Part shown: positions 24,667 to 37,239 of the stretch, piece by piece
Layout of the letters: each line of letters opens with the position of its first letter
Numbering within the stretch: the first letter of the stretch is position 1
NCBI RefSeq assembly: GCF_003573695.1
Contig: NC_039359.1
Span: 80,157,538-80,221,537 of the forward strand
Direction: 5' to 3'
DNA length: 64,000 nucleotides
From: Papaver somniferum
Lineage: Eukaryota > Streptophyta > Magnoliopsida > Ranunculales > Papaveraceae
Notes under the pieces: generated by a model
What the model was told of the DNA's origin: nothing
The model's database searches: none
What the model saw: the letters and a program-made list of their open reading frames with translations, nothing else
Position numbers and translations under genes: made by a program

Positions 24667-24964
24667 GCAAAACTTAATTACATAGAAAGCACACTAATAT
24701 TTATACTATCAAAACTCTATAAACACTAGTCTTATAATCTCATTCTTCATTGATTGGAGAGATTAATCAATCCTAATAACCTTTCAATGTATATTGGACT
24801 TCACATTAACGTTAGGCAAAACTTAATTACATAGAAAGCACACTAACATTTATACTATCAAAACTCTATAAACACTAGTCTTATAATCTCATTCTTCATT
24901 GATTGGAGAGATTAATCAATCCTAATAACCTTTCAATGTATATTGGACTTCACATTAACATTAG
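24667..24964 (+). repeat. 149-bp direct tandem duplication
   Basis: GCAAAACTTAATTACATAG starts at 24667 and again at 24816. The two 149-bp copies (24667-24815 and 24816-24964) are almost identical, so the duplication is young. It is non-coding. Confidence 0.9.
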
Positions 24965-25370
24965 ACGTCGTTAAATTACGAAAATAAATTATTTTGTCTT
25001 GATATTCAAAATATATTACATGAGGTTGAACAAATTACGAAGATGAATGAACTTGTACATATATTACATGAGATTGAACAAATTACATAGACGAATGAAC
25101 TTGTCTTTGAGTTGACTTAATCAAGCTTCTAAGTACATCTAACGTGATCAACCAAACTAAAAGTTGAGAATATTTTTTTTTGGAATCAGTTTATTTAAAA
25201 TTTTAAGCATCCAATTAGATGCTTCGAATTTCATAATTGGACGAGTTGATTTTGGAATTTACTTATATAAATTTTCAATCATACTTACCAGAGTCCGATA
25301 AATTACAAAATCTTAAGGAATTAGGGCAAAAAGAATGAATCACCATTTTCACTTACACAAAATGTATAAC

Positions 25371-26540
25371 TAGGCCTGCACATGGTGCGGTTATGTTCGG
25401 TTATAGTTAAAACCGTTGACGGAACCGTACATACAGCGGTTATGAGAATCAAAATTGTAACCGAACCGTTCCCTCTTCGGTGCGGTTTTAAACCGACATG
25501 AGTCTACTCGGTTACGGTGCGGTTGTCATCGGTTTATACCGATGGGAAAATTGTGAACAAAAAAAGAAGTACAAACAGTAGAACCATTAAAATGAAGTGA
25601 TTTTCTTACATTACATTCAAGTGGTTTCCAAACACATTCAACAATTGAACCATTAAAATGAAGAAACAAAGTTTTATCCAACAAACTTTGGAAAGAAAAA
25701 CACCGAGTAAGTCAAATTAAGTTCCCTAATTCCACTGCAACCTTCAAGCTTCCATCCTCAAAAAATCATAACTAGTTAATTGATCACGATTCCCCTTAAC
25801 AGATCCACCATATCATACTATCTCTGAAAACTCTTTATCTCCCATCAACGTAACCATACCTTCTATCTCTCTTCATATAATAACAGATCCATTTCCTGTA
25901 AAAGAGTACAAACATAACATGATACTTCAAAAAAAAAACAGAAAGAAAGAAATTTAGATCCAATCAATCTCTAATTTCCCTAATCAAAAAAAGCGGTGGT
26001 GCTGGTGATGGTGGTGTAGCAGGCGGTGGTGCTGATGATGGTGGTGTAGGAGGCGGTTTTGCTATGATGCTGCAGGTGGTTGGTACACAAGAAAAAGAAT
26101 CAATCAAAGAAGAAGAAAAAGAAGAAGTTGGTGATTGGAGTGATGATCTTGATCTTATATGGTAGTCGTGACTGTAAGTAAAAGAAGGAAAAAAAAAAAA
26201 AAAGAGGCAGGTTCTTTGAAGAAGATAAGAAAAAGATAAAAGAGAGTCGGAGAGAATTGGTGAGCGAGTGTTAGTCTAGGGTTAGGTTAGTTGCTTATAT
26301 ACAATAAATGAAGGGTTAGGATTAAAATGATTTATAAAATCAATGGTAATAGACATATTCGGTTTTTCGGTGCGGTTAGTGTGCGGTTATGGGTAAAACC
26401 GTTGACCGAACCGCAAATCTAACGGTTATTAAAATGAAAACCGTGACCGATCGTTGGATCATCGGTTCGGTGCGGTTACGGTTCGGTTATTGCGGTTACG
26501 GTTCGGTTTGCGGTTTCGGTGCGGTTAATGTGCAGCCCTA
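25371..26540. mobile_element. Non-autonomous hAT-type element 3
   Basis: Ends TAGGCCTGCACAT (25371) and ATGTGCAGCCCTA (ending 26540) form an inverted repeat with one mismatch. A perfect 8-bp duplication TGTATAAC lies at 25363-25370 and 26541-26548. The subterminal regions are dense in GTGCGGTTATG and CGGTTCGGTT words. The middle (about 25990-26070) holds a GGTGGTGCTGGTGATGGTG trinucleotide-like stretch and a purine run. No transposase is encoded. Confidence 0.87.
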
Positions 26541-26829
26541 TGTATAACCATATGCCAATATTTCGATGGAAAGCCAGAGTCTTTTGACATCACGTTTCGA
26601 TCCGTGTGGTATAAATCTGGCTAATAGAAAGCCAAAATTTCCTATCCACGAGCAACCCATAGAAGTCATACGGATTGCCACCTTGTCACCTTGTCGAATT
26701 GAGGGAAAATTGCGCGCGCAAGATTTGTTGTGGCGCGCTACAAAAATTTGTGCAAAATTATAATTTTATGGTGATTTTCCGATTTATATGTGTTGCCTAA
26801 ATATTTTGGGCTAGAAATCGCCTATCGAA

Positions 26830-29800
26830 TCCCTAAAGGCTAAAGCAGTACAACTTTCTGAAACCTAATTCTCAAAATTACTATTTTCTCCAGATTTCCC
26901 TTTCTCTTTCGATTCTGATTGATTTCAATGATTTGTGAAAAACTCTTAGTGGGTTTTGTTAATAGAGGCGAAGAAACCAAACATCAAGAGATCAGTTTTA
27001 TGGAGTAATTATCAGAGAAGGTTATTCTCATTATTTTTCTCGGTCGTCTTTGATTCTTATAACGAAAAGGAATTAAATTATCCATCATCCTCACCAAAAT
27101 ATGTTCAATCTGCTAGAAATCGTTTTTTTTTTTTTTCTTAGAAAAAAACTCGTTCCTCATGTCTCTGGTGGAGCTAAAGGTAAGAATATCACTCATGTTT
27201 TGTTGTTTCTTGAAGATGCACATGTTTATTTTTGTTTCTGTCTTTGCACTTTAATTCTCATAAATATATGACGTTAACTGTTTGAAAAAATTACTCTGAG
27301 AGTTTTCTAATAGATTTGGTCGATATGATTTTGACAAACTCAATTTTTGACTGTATTTTCAGATGCAGGTTGGATTTTTTATGAAACTGTTTGAATGAGG
27401 GTTTGAAGATGAGATGAACTTACAAAACAAAGGGTAGACTCACTCTAGGAAGTATTGGTAGGTTCAACACCTCGACTGGCTATTATCAAGTTACAAAACA
27501 AAGGGTAGACTGTTCATAACCACGGCTCTTGTTGTCAAGTTTGTAATTTCTAGGTAATAATTCTTCTTCAAATGTTGTCTCATGGATCTATTATCTGAGT
27601 GTGCTCAATTTTATTTTATTGCTAAGATTGATCTGATGTAATGAGGATTAAGTGTTTGCTTCCGTTGTTTATGATTTTTTCTAGTTGAGAATATGTTATG
27701 TAGTAATTATGGTTTTGAAAATTTTGTGTAAAGCTTCACAACTTTTTTTTAGCACAATTTTTGTGTGTATTCTGAAAAATTGAGTTAGGTTATCCAAAGA
27801 TTGAGGTTCTAGTTATATATAACTTGTAATTTGGTTGAAGTAAAAAGTTGTGTTTGATTTGTTTGTTTCCTTTGAAGCTTAGTTTAGGAATTCTGCTTTC
27901 TCTATGGGAAGTCTGCAACTGAGCTGTTTTAAGATCCATATTTAACAGCTGTACATTTTTGTTAACCACTTACTATGTTTTGTAGGTGCTTGAAATGAAC
28001 AATAAACAAGTTAATCTGGATAAGGAACACTCCTTACATTGAAGGTAATATAAAAATTCAGGTTATAATTCTGTATAGTGATCCATCAATATTGCAGCAG
28101 TGATGCTCCTCCGCTACTTTGTGCCTCCGTCCTGTCATAATGCATACTCTACTTTCTCACATATTTCAATATATCTAGGCATATGACATTGAAGTGCCTA
28201 ATTGTGGATGATATTCTGCGCAGAATGGTCCGAGACATATCCAGTCGTAATGGCAGCTTAGGTATTTGTTTTGATTCAGTAATAGACCGTTAGTTATTTC
28301 TCTTTTGGTAATTATGTCTAAAGTAAATTGTGTTTTATTGGAGACATTCAAACTCTCTAGGTCAGGTGTCTATGACAATAAGACATGTCTTGTTTTGAAT
28401 GATTTTATACACGAAAGTACATTGTTGTAGTCTTATTTTCTTCAAGGCAAAAGTGTTTTCTAATAATTTTGCAGACCATTGGTTCACTTTCTATTAATTG
28501 TTGAGACCATTGGTTCTCTTTTTATCTGTCATTTCTAACTCTTCGTGACTTTACGACGACCTCTCATGACTGTGGTTAGATTTGAATGATTGCCTAGTTG
28601 TATTTTACCTTAGATGTGTAAGATACAGTTTCTATATGCCTTTTCTGAAATTTGAAAATAAAGGTTCTCTTGAAATGCATTCATGTAGAAGGTATCGTGC
28701 CTATGGGCTTCGCTCACTCAAACAATTTATTTTTCCTGATATAACAATGCATCAGTTGTGCAGTCCAGACTTCTTCCTTAATCCCAGTAAATGGAAACAC
28801 TACTTTGGTTGGCAAGAAGGGGACACAGATACAGCCTACGTTGTTGTGATAAATGGTGGTGAAGACAAGGAATGCCGACTTGCTTTAATTAGGGATGTAG
28901 TTATACCAAACCATCATTGTTCCCTAACACTTTTACCAGATTGCGAATCTCTGAATGAAGCTATTCTTAAGGCTTCAGAATCTCATATAGGCTATAGCGG
29001 AGGGTTTTGATGTAAATGTAAGTTCTCGAATTTACATTCACTTCTGCCGGTGTTACTCTTGTGTTTCATGACCATTCCCATTTTCTTGACAAAATATGTT
29101 GCTTATTTGTGATTTTTCCTTCCACTACTTTTTTTATGGGAATCTTTTAGATGTACGTAATGGAGAAGTAGATAAAAAGGGAAAACTACTGAGCAAGAAG
29201 ATGTTCCTGAGTTGTCAACAAAATGTGAGTTCTCAAAATTTACATTCACCTCTGCCGGTGTTACTCTTGTATTTCGGTTCCATTCTTAATAACTTCTTTG
29301 GATGTGATCCTATTTTTGTTTAGTATGAAATTTATTACTCATTGTGTTTATGTTGTTTTTATGTCAAGTCGCAAGGCCATGTTTGGATTCTTGAGTTTAT
29401 TCTACTATTAAATATCTTTGTGGTTATTCAATTTTTGGTTATTCAATTCTAACTAGTGTATTGTTGATAAGTAATATGGGGATATATGTGAAGATTTTGT
29501 TTGGGTATTGAACATAGAGAGTACTTTGTGTTAAAAAGAGAACTGTGTGCTAGCAGTTTGTCATCATTGTTATAAAGTAAGCCTTAATTGCCGATCTTTT
29601 TGCAGATCAGAGGAGCGAAGCGATGGTATTCAAGTTATCTTAGATGAGTATTGCAACAAGATCACAATGAAAATTTAGATGACTGACGTTCAAATCCAAA
29701 ACCATCAGCCATGGAGAAGTAATAGCAGCCATCAAAAGACAAGATGATATGATGAACACGATGAGATTGAATTTGACGATGATATGGGATTCTGATAGTC

Positions 29801-29830
29801 TGCAGTTAGGGAAGGCGCAGTAGTGAAGTT
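26830..29830 (+). other. Gene-like block with exon candidates, unidentified
   Basis: A leader-like start at about 26850 runs to a short ATG exon, MSLVELK|GTAAG, at 27159-27179. Further candidates are CLIVDDILRRMVRDISSRN ending at AG|GTATTT near 28260, and a longer one (about 28650-29010) with HQLCSPDFFLNPSKWKHYF, GWQEGDTDTAYVVVINGGE and CRLALIRDVVIPNHHC. A next piece (29150-29224) reads DVRNGEVDKKGKLLSKK and ends at GT. Codon-like composition and splice borders suggest a decayed or captured multi-exon gene. I cannot name the protein. The donor-side sequence near 29016 is repeated at about 29221. Confidence 0.3.
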
Positions 29831-30898
29831 TTTATTTTTTTTTATGAATAATTTAACTCTTTTCTGTCTTGTTTTTTGTACGGAACTTTTGAACTATGGA
29901 AACTGAAACTGATGCCCAAGACTCTGTGACGTATGAAACTTTTCTTTTCTTTTTAAGCAAATTGTTACAACTTCAGTAGAAACTACAGCGTATTTTTGTT
30001 TATTAAGCTATACACAGGAGCATCGTTAAGCTATACACAGGAGCATCGTATTTGTTAACTTTTGGTGATTGAAGTTCAGGCCTTAGCCTTCATTATCTCT
30101 AATAATGACCCTTTAGACGAGGAAAGACCAGATTGATTCCGTAAAACAACTTTTGTTTGTCTTCCTTATATTTTTCTTTAAGTTTGATTATTATTATGTA
30201 GCACATCTAATTATATTCTAAATGCCTCCCGAGAAGCATAACTCCCAACATGGTTAAACATATTAGGAATTTCATTATGGAAGTCAACCTTGGTAAGGCT
30301 CAAGGATCCTATTATTGGACAGTATGATGGTGAAGCAGAATAAGAGAACTCGTTACAGTTATTTGTCACTTACCTGCTTGTTTGAGTTCCGATAATGAAA
30401 TTTGATTTACATTTCTTTCATAGTAACTGCTTAGCTCTATCTCCTAACAGAATTTTCAGTCAGAATTCATTTACGCAAGCCTATTACTTAAACTAGCTAT
30501 CTCGACTCTTCAGTTAAGCTACTAAGATGGTTAAGTTGGTTCCTCAGAGTAGCTAAATGAATATGCCTACTATAGTTGGTATAGTTAGTTCCCAGAAGTT
30601 TGAGCAACTAGGCTTACTGGTAGTGGCGTAATTTTAGTGGCTGAAGAGGGGATTAGGAGACTAATGTCTTACCGTTAGTTTTCTCCGAGTGGTTGAATGT
30701 TTCAAGCCACTAGTCCGTTTGTTAAGCTGGCCCACAATTATTGCTAATGGGGTATAGAAACTATTGTTGCTTACAGTTTAGTAGCTTAAATTAATATGCA
30801 CCCCTAGTTGCCTTTCCTAGTGGCCTAAAATGTTATGCAACTAATCGTTTTTTGCTGTTGAAAATTTTTAGTAGCTTTTGGTCAGTTTTTTTGTAGTG

Positions 30899-30989
30899 AA
30901 TTAAATGCAATTCCAAGAGTTTCTTCAAGTTTAACAATGGAATTTCACCAAGAGTTTCTTCAAGTTTAACAATGGAATTTCACAATTGA
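30899..30989 (+). pseudogene. 3' remainder of F-box pseudogene 1 (FBD exon end)
   Basis: Immediately after the CACTA end the sequence resumes the exon: TTAAATGCAATTCCAAGAG then CTTCAAGTTTAACAATGG and a stop at 30987-30989. The duplicated exon at 45248-45438 has the same tail. A 35-bp tandem duplication here (copies start at 30913 and 30948) shifts the frame again. Confidence 0.8.
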
Positions 30990-31179
30990 GCCTTTAAACT
31001 CATTAGCTAGTTCGGGGATACCCTTGTTCTTTGATTTCCAAATCTGAAACTTGTGTGTTTCGATTTGATACAAAATAACCTTTTATGTTTTTTTGACTTT
31101 TCATGGTACAATTGGAGGCCAAGGCAGTTGAATCTTTTATATATATTTTGATTTTTCACAAGATTTATCATGTTATAGA

Positions 31180-31405
31180 CAAGAGTAGTCATGGAATCAA
31201 GAATTCTGTTATTGATTGTGTATCTATTACAATGGAGCACTGCTCCTTTTATACAAGCCTAAGAAAAGAAAATAAATATATTACATAATATGGAAGAAAG
31301 TAGGGAAACTAATATATACTGAAGATATTCGGTATATCCTAGAGTAATGCAAATAATATACAAAGATATGTATAATACTCTAGAATGTCATCATAATTCT
31401 TAACA
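31180..31405 (-). mobile_element. 3' LTR of the copia element
   Basis: 226 bp. On the minus strand it begins TGTTAAGAATTATGATGAC and matches 41102-41344 with small gaps. The tract GAATTTAAGGGGGG lies immediately upstream on the minus strand. Confidence 0.88.
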
Positions 31406-31417
31406 CCCCCCTTAAAT

Positions 31418-32604
31418 TCAAGATGGTCTACAACACATATTGAGTTTGGAACTTAGAAACTGAAGTCGTTTAGAGGGATATGTTTTTGTGAACAAATATG
31501 CTATCTGTAATTCCGAATTAGCATAATGCAGCCCAATGGTCCGTTTCTTGTAATGATGTCTCACAAAGTGACAATCAATTTCAACGTGTTTTGTTCGTTC
31601 ATGAAAGACATCATTGTGTGCAATGTGAATAGCGGTTTTGTTATCACAAAATAATGGAGTAGGCTCTGAAAGATAAACTCCCATATCACTAAGCAGCCAA
31701 CGTAGCCAGACAATCTCCGATGTAGTATGAGGTAAAGCTCGATATTCCGCCTCAGCACTTGAATGAGAAACAACAGATTGTTTCTTACTACGCCAGGAAA
31801 TTAGAGAATTACCAAGAAACATACAATATCCAGTAGTTGATCGACGATCAGTTAAATCCCCGGCCCAATCAGAATCGAAATACGCCTTGAGTTTTAAATC
31901 AGATGTAGAAGAAAAGTGTAATCCTTGATATAACGTACCTTTGAGATAACCCAGGATTCGAAGAACAACTGCATAATGTGTCTATTGTGGAGCTGACATA
32001 AATTGACTCACAACATGCACTGCATGGATAATATCTGGACATGTGATAGTCAAATAATTGAGATTACCCACTAGTTGCCGATACAATGTAGGGTTAGATA
32101 GAATTTCTCCGTCTGTAGGATTATATTTAACATTTAACTCAAGAGGAGTATCGACTATTTTATTATCAGTTAATCCTGCACGATGAAGAATTTCAGTAGC
32201 GTACTTCACCTGTGATACAAAATATCCTTCAGATGATCGATCAACTTCAATGCCTAGAAAATATCTTAGATGGCCAAGATCTTTCATCTCAAAGGACAAA
32301 CTTAATTGTGATTTCAGAGCATTGATACCTTCCAAATCACTTCCAGTAATAACCATGTCATCAACATAAATAAGAACAGGAACAATTCATTTTTTCTGAT
32401 CTTTTAAGGAATATGTCAGAGTCATATGCACTTTGAGTAAACCCATATTGATTAATAGCACTGCTTAACTTCTCAAACCAAGAAGAGGTGCTTGTTTAAG
32501 ACCATATAATGCTCGGCGAAGCTTACTGACTTGGTTTGGAGAGTGATGAAATCCTAGAGGTGGATGCATGTATACTTCTTCTTCAAGATCTCCATGAAAA
32601 AAGG
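31418..32604 (-). pseudogene. Copia RT C-terminal half and RNase H
   Basis: Reading down from 32604: [18 protein letters not shown], then ALYGLKQAP, after which a frameshift loses the frame near 32480. The catalytic YVDD motif is at 32357-32368, followed by ITGSDLEGINALKSQLS, FEMKDLGHLRYFLGIEVD and later YRQLVGNLNYL. RNase H (31822-31418) keeps SAEAEYRAL, FCDNKTAIHIAHN and FHERTKHVEIDCH. A TAG lies between RT and RNase H near 31982. The N-terminal RT half is on the far side of solo LTR copy 3. Confidence 0.88.
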
Positions 32605-35184
32605 TGTTGATGGTATTTTTTAGTTCAGATCTAAATTTGTAAAACCTTACATTTAATATGATGTCATTCTGCAAAGAGACAGAACCATGTAAAAGTGATG
32701 AGTGCTTAACCTCTTGACTGGCGCATTTATTGAGCAATTCAATATCTTCACATGAAATTTATCCATAATGGTGCATGTAGCAATAATCCCAGATATTCTG
32801 TAAATTTCGACACCCTGCATGTATTATCCAGTTAATATAAGCTTCTCTGAATGTTTTATGTGCTATGTTTCCCATTTGAACCCTTAATATTGATATGACA
32901 TGACAATTTGTGTTCACTCGTAGCATGAATTTCCCAAAGTATCGAGGTTAAGGTCCTTGCATAAAAGCACTCAATCGGAAAGCATACTATTCTCTGGAAA
33001 TAAATTTAAAGAACTTTGTGTCAACACAGAGAATTCAGTCAATTTTTTGATAATTCACAAGGTTCAAATATCAACCTGACTAATTTGCAAAAATTAGGGT
33101 TTTGCGCCTTGTGCAGTATATTAGACCCTACTGGTCGAAATTAAGCTTAGGCAAACTAGGAAATTGATCCGCCATGGATTAGTAGGTGCAAAGTCCTACC
33201 CAAAATCAGAAAACAAGCAATAAAGAAGAGCCGCAGAAAATAGAAGCAGCAGCAAAGGAAGGTGTGGTCGTGCCATAGGCCATCCGACACCACTTGCAGA
33301 TGACCACACCCCCATGCTGCTCGACCGGCCCTCCTCTTTCCTATCGACCAATCAGGTCACTCAAAATACGCCACATGCACATGAGTTTTGGCTGCACCAG
33401 ATGGTCACAATGCCAATTGGCCTTCAAAACACCACGTTGCGCCAATGCACTAGTCGGCATGCCAAACGTGCCAAATGTGCCATTCCGCTCCAACGAGCTA
33501 ACCAGCATGTGAAACGTGCCATGTCGTGCTAAAGTGCTAGTCGGCATGCCAAATACGCCTAGCGTGCCACTTTGCCGCATTAGCATGCCAAACGTGTCAA
33601 CATGCCACAAAATAGTGCGCCTACGTGGTGATCCACCTTCTGTTCGTGGCCAACGCCGTAACAGAGTCTGGTCAAGGTATCCCAACTAGAACACGATTTT
33701 TCTTTAGTGGCATTAGTTGAAACCCTATCTTTGGTTGTGGCCCAAATTACTCCACTCTGGGACCCACAACATGCCACGAGCCATGCGGGACCCAGGAAAC
33801 CGTAAAAATGGCGCCATTATATGGCCACTCATAGCCGCCCTTGCTCCTATGACCATCCCCATGTTATGGCTTCGCCATAATTCCTTTGGCATGGCCATGG
33901 TGTCGTTTGCACAAAGAACGTCACTGTGCCGCGGCCACATGCCACACGCGCTAATTAGGGTTTCGATATGCCAAACCCTAATTTAAATAAGGTTGCCACG
34001 CCAACTAAGCCAGTTAATGTTCCCTAAGGCATTAAGTCTGATATGGAAACTGGATCCAACGTTGCCGAGCCATATTTGGGTCTAACGCCAATATGCCAAA
34101 ATATAGCTGCCACGGCTACGCCAGGAGCTATTTGCGCCACCATGCCGCTAGCATATGCCAACCATGTCGATGTGCCACTCGCATGCACTAAATGCACCAC
34201 ATGCCACAGGCATGTGTCAATGGCGCCACTTTGCTACTATCAGACGCCAATGGAATGTGGCCATAATCAATGGCCACCCTCCCTCCTGAATTGCAATCTC
34301 AGCCGTCCAAATTCGCCACAGAATTGACAGGCCAATGGCAAGTTTTAAGTGACCAGCTAAGACAAGCCTATTAGCATCACACTTTATTCTTGAGGCAAGT
34401 CTTCTGACTTTGACTTGCCACACATGCCAATTTGTTACTTAGTTGGTACACAATTAATCAGAATAGCCAGGTCTTGCATACAAGACCCATTCAACAATCT
34501 GCTGCACATTTTCCACAAAAATACTCGAGACATCAAACATGTCACAAATTGGGGATGCTCATCATGGTATTGGTATGGCGGTTTATAGCGTGCGGCGTGC
34601 AATACGTACGTCCATTATAAGAAAGTGTCAGGAAAGCAGGTCAGTTAGTAGCGGCAAGAAGTAGTGGGTGTAAACTAACCTATTTCCTTCATATTAGGAA
34701 CGTGGTCTCTGGCATTTACACATTACCCCACTTATACATCACTCAATCACTCCCACATTCTGCTATATATTGGTGCGTTCAATTATGACTTGTATAAATA
34801 GGTTTTACCTATGTCGACCAAACAACAACAGTTTTGGTTAACAACAACACAAGTATCCAGAAAACATAAAACAACTGATAGCTTACATTCCGCAAGCCAG
34901 TTCCAAATTATGATACAAGTCATAAAATAGCCACACCTTTAGAATTAACCATTCTGGTCTCAACACCTTCTTCGATACCCTCCTTAAGACCAACCAATCT
35001 CCTTCACTTTGTGACCGAAGCAAGACTAGAATGACCATTTCTTGGTTTAGGCCAGGATTGTACAGATTGATCTCTCGAATCTAAAGTACTCCCATGCAGT
35101 GCATTTTTTTAAGGTATAGATTCATTTCTCATCCACACACCCAGATTTACCAAAACCAGCAGAAACAGTTTTTACCCATAAACA
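32605..35184 (-). mobile_element. CATGCC-rich solo long LTR, copy 3, inside copia RT
   Basis: 2,580 bp with ends TGTTGATGG (32605) and CCCATAAACA (ending 35184). A perfect 5-bp duplication AAAGG is at 32600-32604 and 35185-35189. The RT reading on either side joins across it (TNAF on one side, FFHGDLEEE on the other). It is inverted relative to copies 1 and 2: its low-coordinate end matches their high-coordinate ends. It carries CATGCC words throughout 33.4-34.4 kb but no regular array. TG...CA ends, 5-bp duplication and the absence of coding, primer site or purine tract fit a solo LTR. Confidence 0.78.
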
Positions 35185-35565
35185 AAAGGCATTTGTAACA
35201 TCCATTTGGTGAAGATCCCATCCACGAGCAGCAGAAACAGCAAGGAGATTACGGATTGTTATCATACGAGCTACTGTGCAAATGCTTCCTCAAAATCGAT
35301 ACCATACTCTTGATTATAACCCTTAGCATCAAGACAAGATTTATAGCGTTCGATTGAACCATCAGCTCTTGTCTTAATCTTATACACCCATCTGCATCCC
35401 ACTACATATTTTCCAGGTGGTAAATCTACCATGTCAAATGTCCCATCTCTATCAAGAGAAATTAATTCTTTCTTCATTGAGTGCTTCCATTCTAGAATGG
35501 TTGATGCTTTCCTATAACTCTTAGGTTCATACAAAGGTAAAATAGTTGAGAGATAACAATGATAG
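35185..35565 (-). pseudogene. Copia RT N-terminal half
   Basis: From 35530 down: YEPKSYRKASTILEWKHSM, ELISLDRDGTFDMVDLPPGK and GCRWVYKIKTRADGSIERYK, then AKGYNQEYGIDFEEAF and, in a neighbouring frame, ARGWDLHQMDVTNAF, where solo LTR copy 3 begins. These are the first RT blocks of copia elements (NxTW-like, WVYK, KARLVAKGY-like). A Cys-Leu-Asp stands where the Ala-Arg-Leu-Val form is usual. Confidence 0.85.
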
Positions 35566-36099
35566 TGTTTGAGGGTGAAAACGTTTTCTGCTGATTTCGG
35601 TAATTTCGGGTGTGTGGGTGAGAAACGAGTCTAAACCCTAAGCAATGTACTGCAAGGGAGTACTTTAGGTTCAAGATATCAATCTGTACAAATCGACCTA
35701 AACCAAGAAATGGTCGTTCCATACTTGCTTCGGTCACAAAGAGGAGGAGAAGGGTTGGTTTTGGGGAGGGAAGCGAAGAGAGTGTTGAGACCAAAGTAGT
35801 TGATCCTGGAAGAGTAGTTTTTTTGTGACTTGCATCATAAAGTGTGAAGCTAACAGATGGGAAAGCTAGCAAACGTTGTTGTTATTTGGCAAGGTGAGCT
35901 TGGGAGACTTGCCGGCTCGGTAGTGACCTTCGACGGTCGAGATTTTGCATCTTGAGAGGAAGGGTATCCGTTGATTATTGCAACCCTTCGTTTGGTATCC
36001 AGTGGCATGAAAGCATGGCCGGCATGGCTTTAATATGGCCTAGTTTAGGCGTGGCCAAAAGCTAGGGTTTTGGCATTGTTTGGGCGCAACCAAAACTAG

Positions 36100-37090
36100 G
36101 GCTTGGCGTCGAGCCAAAAGGTTTCCCTGCATTAGCTGGTAACCTTGGACGGCTAAGATCTGCGGAAATGTGGCCGTCGATTTTTGCAAGACTTCGTTTT
36201 GGAAGCCGTGAAGGGAAGGCCGACATGGCATGGTTTAGGCGCAGCAAGGTGGCTGGCACGGCATTCCATTGGCACATGTGGCATGGTCGGCATGCCTTCG
36301 CGCGGTTTAGGCGTGGCCAAAACTAGGGTTTTGGCGTTGGGCCAAAGGTTACCATGCGTTGGTTGGTGACCTTGGACGGATAAGATTTGCATCTAAGATG
36401 GAAGGGTGGTCGTTGATTGTCGCACGCCTTCGTTTTGGCAGTCGTGAGGGGAAGGCCGGCATGGTATAGTTTAGGCGCGGCAAGGTGGCTGACACGGCAT
36501 GCCATTGGCACATGTGGCATGGTCGGCATGCCTTGGCGTGGTTTAGTCGTGGCAGTTGAGCCAAAGGTTACCATGCGTTGGTTGGTGAACTTGGATGGCT
36601 AAGTTTGCATCTAAGATGGAAGGGTGGCTGTTGGTTGTCGCACGCTTTCATTTTGGAAGCCGTAAAGAGAAGGCCGGCATTGTATGGTTTAGGCGCGGCA
36701 AGGTGGCTAGCACGGCATGCCATTGGCACATGTGGCATGGTCGGCATGCCTTAGCGCGGTTTAGGCGTGGCCAAAACTAGGGTTTTGGCATTGGGCCAAA
36801 GGTTACCATGCGTTGGCTGGCGACCTTGGACAACTAAGATTTTCATCTAAGATGGAAAGATGGTCGTTGATTGTCGCACGCCTTCGTTTTGGCAGCCGTA
36901 AAGGTAAGGACGACATGGTATGGTTTAGGCGCGGCAAGGTGGCTGGCACGGCATGCCATTGGCACATGTGGCATGGTCGGCATGCCTTGGCGCGGTTTAG
37001 GCGTGGCCAAAACTAGGGTTTTGGCGTTGGGCCAAAGGTTACCATGCGTTGGATGGCGACCTTGGACGGCTAAGATCTACATCTCATATG
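36100..37090. repeat. 236-bp tandem repeat
   Basis: AACTAGGGTTTTGGC lies near 36321, 36775 and 37011. The last spacing is 236 bases and the first is two units, one of which has a short deletion. Each unit contains TTACCATGCGTTGG, CCTTGGACGGCTAAGAT and GGAAGGGTGGTCGTTGATTG. Confidence 0.85.
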
Positions 37091-37239
37091 GAAGGGTGGT
37101 CGTTGATTGTTGCAACCCTTCGTTTTGGCAGCCAACGGCATGTAGCGGGGACGGCATGGCTTTGGCATGGAACCGTGGATGGCATGGTTTTCCATTGGCA
37201 TGTAATCGTGGCGTGGCTAGCATGGTTGGCATGCCTTGG

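Larger units (their letters stand above)
18457..30898. mobile_element. 12.4-kb non-autonomous CACTA element
   Basis: The right end read inward is CACTACAAAAAAACTGACC, followed by AAAAGCTA. The left end is CAC followed by AAAAAAACTAACC and AAAGGCTA, the same terminus lacking about three bases. The outer 500 bases on each side are full of short AGTGGCCTAA, AGTTGC and TTAGTGGC words in both orientations, as in CACTA subterminal regions. The host sequence is the last exon of F-box pseudogene 1, continuous across the element when compared with the duplicated copy at 45248-45438. No transposase (TNP2 or TNPA type) is visible. The 3-bp target duplication is not preserved (TGA left, AAT right), and about 30 bases of the target appear lost. 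Two hAT elements, a 149-bp duplication and two gene-like blocks lie inside. Confidence 0.75.

Noticed and set aside
33294..34620. Open frames in the CATGCC-rich part of solo LTR copy 3
   Set aside because: Frames on both strands, no domain, inside a non-coding LTR.
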